DNA of 59,467 nt, taken from Methylobacterium oxalidis. GTDB taxonomy: Bacteria; Pseudomonadota; Alphaproteobacteria; Rhizobiales; Beijerinckiaceae. The notes under the pieces are model-generated. The model saw only the letters and a list, made by a program, of their open reading frames with translations. It made no database searches and was not told where the DNA came from. Shown in pieces: positions 59,381-59,467 of the stretch (position 1 is its first letter; each line of letters opens with the position of its first letter). The stretch lies in the NCBI RefSeq assembly GCF_007992195.1, contig NZ_BJZU01000044.1:1-59467 (forward strand), given 5' to 3'. A program made the translations under genes and the position numbers.

Positions 59381-59467
59381 CCTCCCGAACGGGAGAGGTG
59401 GGGTGCCCATTCTGCGCCGACCTTTACAGATCTGGCATGGGTCCCCTCGCCCGTTCGGGAGAGGGAC
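59381..59467. repeat. Palindromic intergenic repeats after purH
   Basis: Two related inverted repeats: CCTCCCGAACGGGAGAGG at 59381-59398 and a longer imperfect one (GTCCCCTCGCCCG TT CGGGAGAGGGAC region) at 59441-59467, cut by the window end. They could act as transcription terminators or be REP-like elements. Confidence 0.55.

Overview
The window is about 59.5 kb of high-GC alphaproteobacterial chromosome. The gene set and style point to Hyphomicrobiales/Rhizobiales, most likely Methylobacterium or a close relative. The evidence is exoR next to xth, a Ros/MucR regulator, a DUF6894 protein, DUF2794, bluB, an SDHAF4-type DUF1674 protein next to an rsmB-like gene, and a heparinase-family gene directly before purH. 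The genus is an inference from gene content; no rRNA or complete tRNA gene lies in the window.

Left part, 1 to about 19.6 kb, looks accessory. It holds several one-component regulators beside small gene cassettes: TetR with a flavin reductase and a methyltransferase; MarR with a FUSC/DUF1656/HlyD exporter and a VOC protein; AraC; MucR. It also holds an RsbQ-like hydrolase directly followed by a PAS hybrid histidine kinase, a cold-shock gene, a 3' remnant of an AI-2E-family transporter, and several degenerate copies of a short intergenic repeat. A tandem glycine riboswitch at 18610-18795 (minus strand) stands upstream of an L,D-transpeptidase gene and not of a glycine cleavage gene. At 19605-19649 lies the 3' part of a tRNA-Arg(TCT), from the anticodon loop to CCA, with no 5' half. 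This is what the distal attachment site of an integrated element looks like, and its orientation puts the element on the left. The accessory character of the left part agrees.

From 19.7 to 32.4 kb come two large glycosyltransferases, a cysteine hydrolase, pyruvate:quinone oxidoreductase (poxB), the lactate-oxidation operon lutABC with 4-base overlaps, and ethanolamine ammonia-lyase eutBC. Together lutABC and poxB could take lactate through pyruvate to acetate with electrons passed to quinone. EutBC needs adenosylcobalamin, and bluB (lower ligand of B12) is about 15 kb away.

From 32.7 to 50.9 kb is housekeeping backbone: ilvD, exoR, xth, a ceramidase-family membrane protein, hom, glpX, a TPR lipoprotein, purEK, two divergent DUF465 genes, prpE, an Old Yellow Enzyme, DUF2794, bluB, a second L,D-transpeptidase, a cupin, an SDHAF4-like gene and an rsmB-like rRNA methyltransferase. 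From 50.9 to 55.7 kb is a small variable block (methyltransferase, DUF1508-like, secreted peptide, SGNH-like protein, phytanoyl-dioxygenase family protein, a small gene with a 16-bp tandem repeat in front of it). It separates the rsmB-like gene from the heparinase-family gene and purH. The window ends in palindromic intergenic repeats.
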